From: an uncultured Verrucomicrobiota bacterium
GTDB lineage: Bacteria > Verrucomicrobiota > Kiritimatiellia > RFP12 > UBA1067
Length of the DNA: 13,210 nt
Assembly: GCA_946615875.1 (NCBI GenBank)
Contig: CAMOIK010000043.1
Coordinates: 1-13,210, forward strand
Direction: 5' to 3'
How positions within the stretch are numbered: position 1 is the stretch's first letter; each line of letters opens with the position of its first letter. Under the pieces are notes generated by a model that made no database searches, was not told the origin of the DNA, and was given only the letters and a program-made list of their open reading frames with translations. Position numbers and translations under genes: made by a program. Below, piece after piece: positions 13,064 to 13,210 of the stretch.

Positions 13064-13210
13064 GTGAATGATACCAAAATCGCGTCGAAAGCGAAAGCCC
13101 GGCTCGCCCATTTCATGGGCAAAGTGTTTGCCCGTTTTTCGAAACCTGCGAAGAAGGGAGGGCCGACCTCCGTGTCGGCCTTCCTGCGCACCGCCAGAGG
13201 TTTTGGTGCG
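13064..13210 (+). CDS. Start of an unidentified reading frame, cut by the window edge
   Basis: From GTG 13064 the frame is open for 49 codons to the end of the window. The first ~30 residues are Lys/Ala/Arg-rich (VNDTKIASKAKARLAHF, then GKVFARFSKPAKK). That part could be the N-terminus of a DNA-binding protein or transposase, but I recognise no family. After SKPAKK the sequence passes into a strong hairpin and probably stops being typical coding DNA. The frame starting at ATG 13068 is also open to the edge, which weakens the case for either. Third-position G/C is lower than in the neighbouring genes. Promoter-like and terminator-like structures precede it. Confidence is low because only a fragment is visible. 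Confidence 0.3.
   Translation, partial: MNDTKIASKAKARLAHFMGKVFARFSKPAKKGGPTSVSAFLRTARGFGA
13106..13139 (+). terminator. Two mutually exclusive hairpins, the second terminator-like
   Basis: GCCCAT (13106-13111) can pair with ATGGGC (13115-13120). GGGCAAA (13117-13123) can instead pair with TTTGCCC (13127-13133), which is followed by G and five T (13135-13139). The two stems compete for GGGC at 13117-13120. This is the arrangement of an antiterminator/terminator switch. It lies inside the open frame from 13064, so it could be a coincidence of coding sequence. Confidence 0.4.
13157..13184. repeat. REP-like palindromic hairpin
   Basis: GGAGGGCCGAC (13157-13167) pairs with GTCGGCCTTCC (13174-13184) around the loop CTCCGT: 11 pairs with one G-T, including seven uninterrupted G/C-rich pairs at the loop end. 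There is no T run, so it is not a simple terminator. Its size and form fit a dispersed REP-type palindrome. I saw no second copy in this window. Confidence 0.5.
13187..13210. repeat. Inverted repeat at the right edge
   Basis: CGCACC (13187-13192) and GGTGCG (13205-13210) are perfect inverted 6-mers around 12 bases with a T4 run. The structure may continue past the window, next to the REP-like hairpin at 13157-13184. Confidence 0.3.

Noticed and set aside
12753..13191. Small frames on both strands across the right intergenic region (12753-13067 +, 12856-13191 -)
   Set aside because: They run through the FucP-type start, its promoter and the hairpins, with no motif or ribosome site.
1..13210. 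CRISPR arrays, tRNA or rRNA genes, complete insertion sequences or defence systems
   Set aside because: No regularly spaced direct repeats, no tRNA or rRNA signatures and no intact transposase or defence gene were seen on either strand.

Overview
The window reads as chromosomal DNA from a high-GC, Gram-negative bacterium. Lipid A synthesis (LpxA), an LptF/LptG-type lipopolysaccharide export permease and peptidoglycan synthesis (MurF) show a diderm envelope. The mix of an archaeal-like Thi4, a bacterial SNF2/SWIM helicase, a FucP-type sugar symporter and short palindromic or pyrimidine-rich sequences would fit an anaerobic, possibly host-associated member of the PVC group (Verrucomicrobiota, Kiritimatiellota or Lentisphaerota). 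That placement is an inference from gene content and was not tested.

Layout. Positions 1-169 hold a promoter with an extended -10 box and a TPP riboswitch. Ten genes follow on the + strand with little or no spacing: thi4, thiE, an lptF/lptG-type permease gene, lpxA, murF, an NSS-family sodium symporter gene, ruvC, thiN, miaB and a SWIM/SNF2 helicase gene. Several junctions overlap by a few bases (GTGA at murF/NSS, ATGA at NSS/ruvC and miaB/SNF2), so much of the block is probably co-transcribed and translationally coupled. Two spacers are longer, 90 nt before lpxA and 38 nt before miaB; both are C/T-rich and almost free of G. On the - strand a FucP-family MFS sugar symporter gene converges on the helicase gene with 3 nt between the stop codons, and it has its own extended -10 promoter. 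The last ~220 bases hold a terminator-like hairpin, a palindrome overlapping a -10-like box, the start of an unidentified + strand reading frame, two mutually exclusive hairpins and a strong REP-like hairpin.

How the genes fit together. Thi4 makes the thiazole half of thiamine, ThiE joins it to the pyrimidine, and ThiN pyrophosphorylates thiamine to TPP, the ligand sensed by the riboswitch at the head of the block. The Thi4 has His157 where suicide Thi4 enzymes have the sulfur-donating Cys, so it is probably the catalytic, sulfide-using type expected of an anaerobe. LptF/G, LpxA and MurF form an envelope group. RuvC, MiaB and the SNF2 protein act on DNA or tRNA.

I found no complete undescribed system. 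The most unusual signals are the His-type Thi4 under TPP control, an unusually short MurF, in-frame linker insertions in MiaB and the SNF2 protein, the G-poor spacers, and the dense secondary structure at the right edge.
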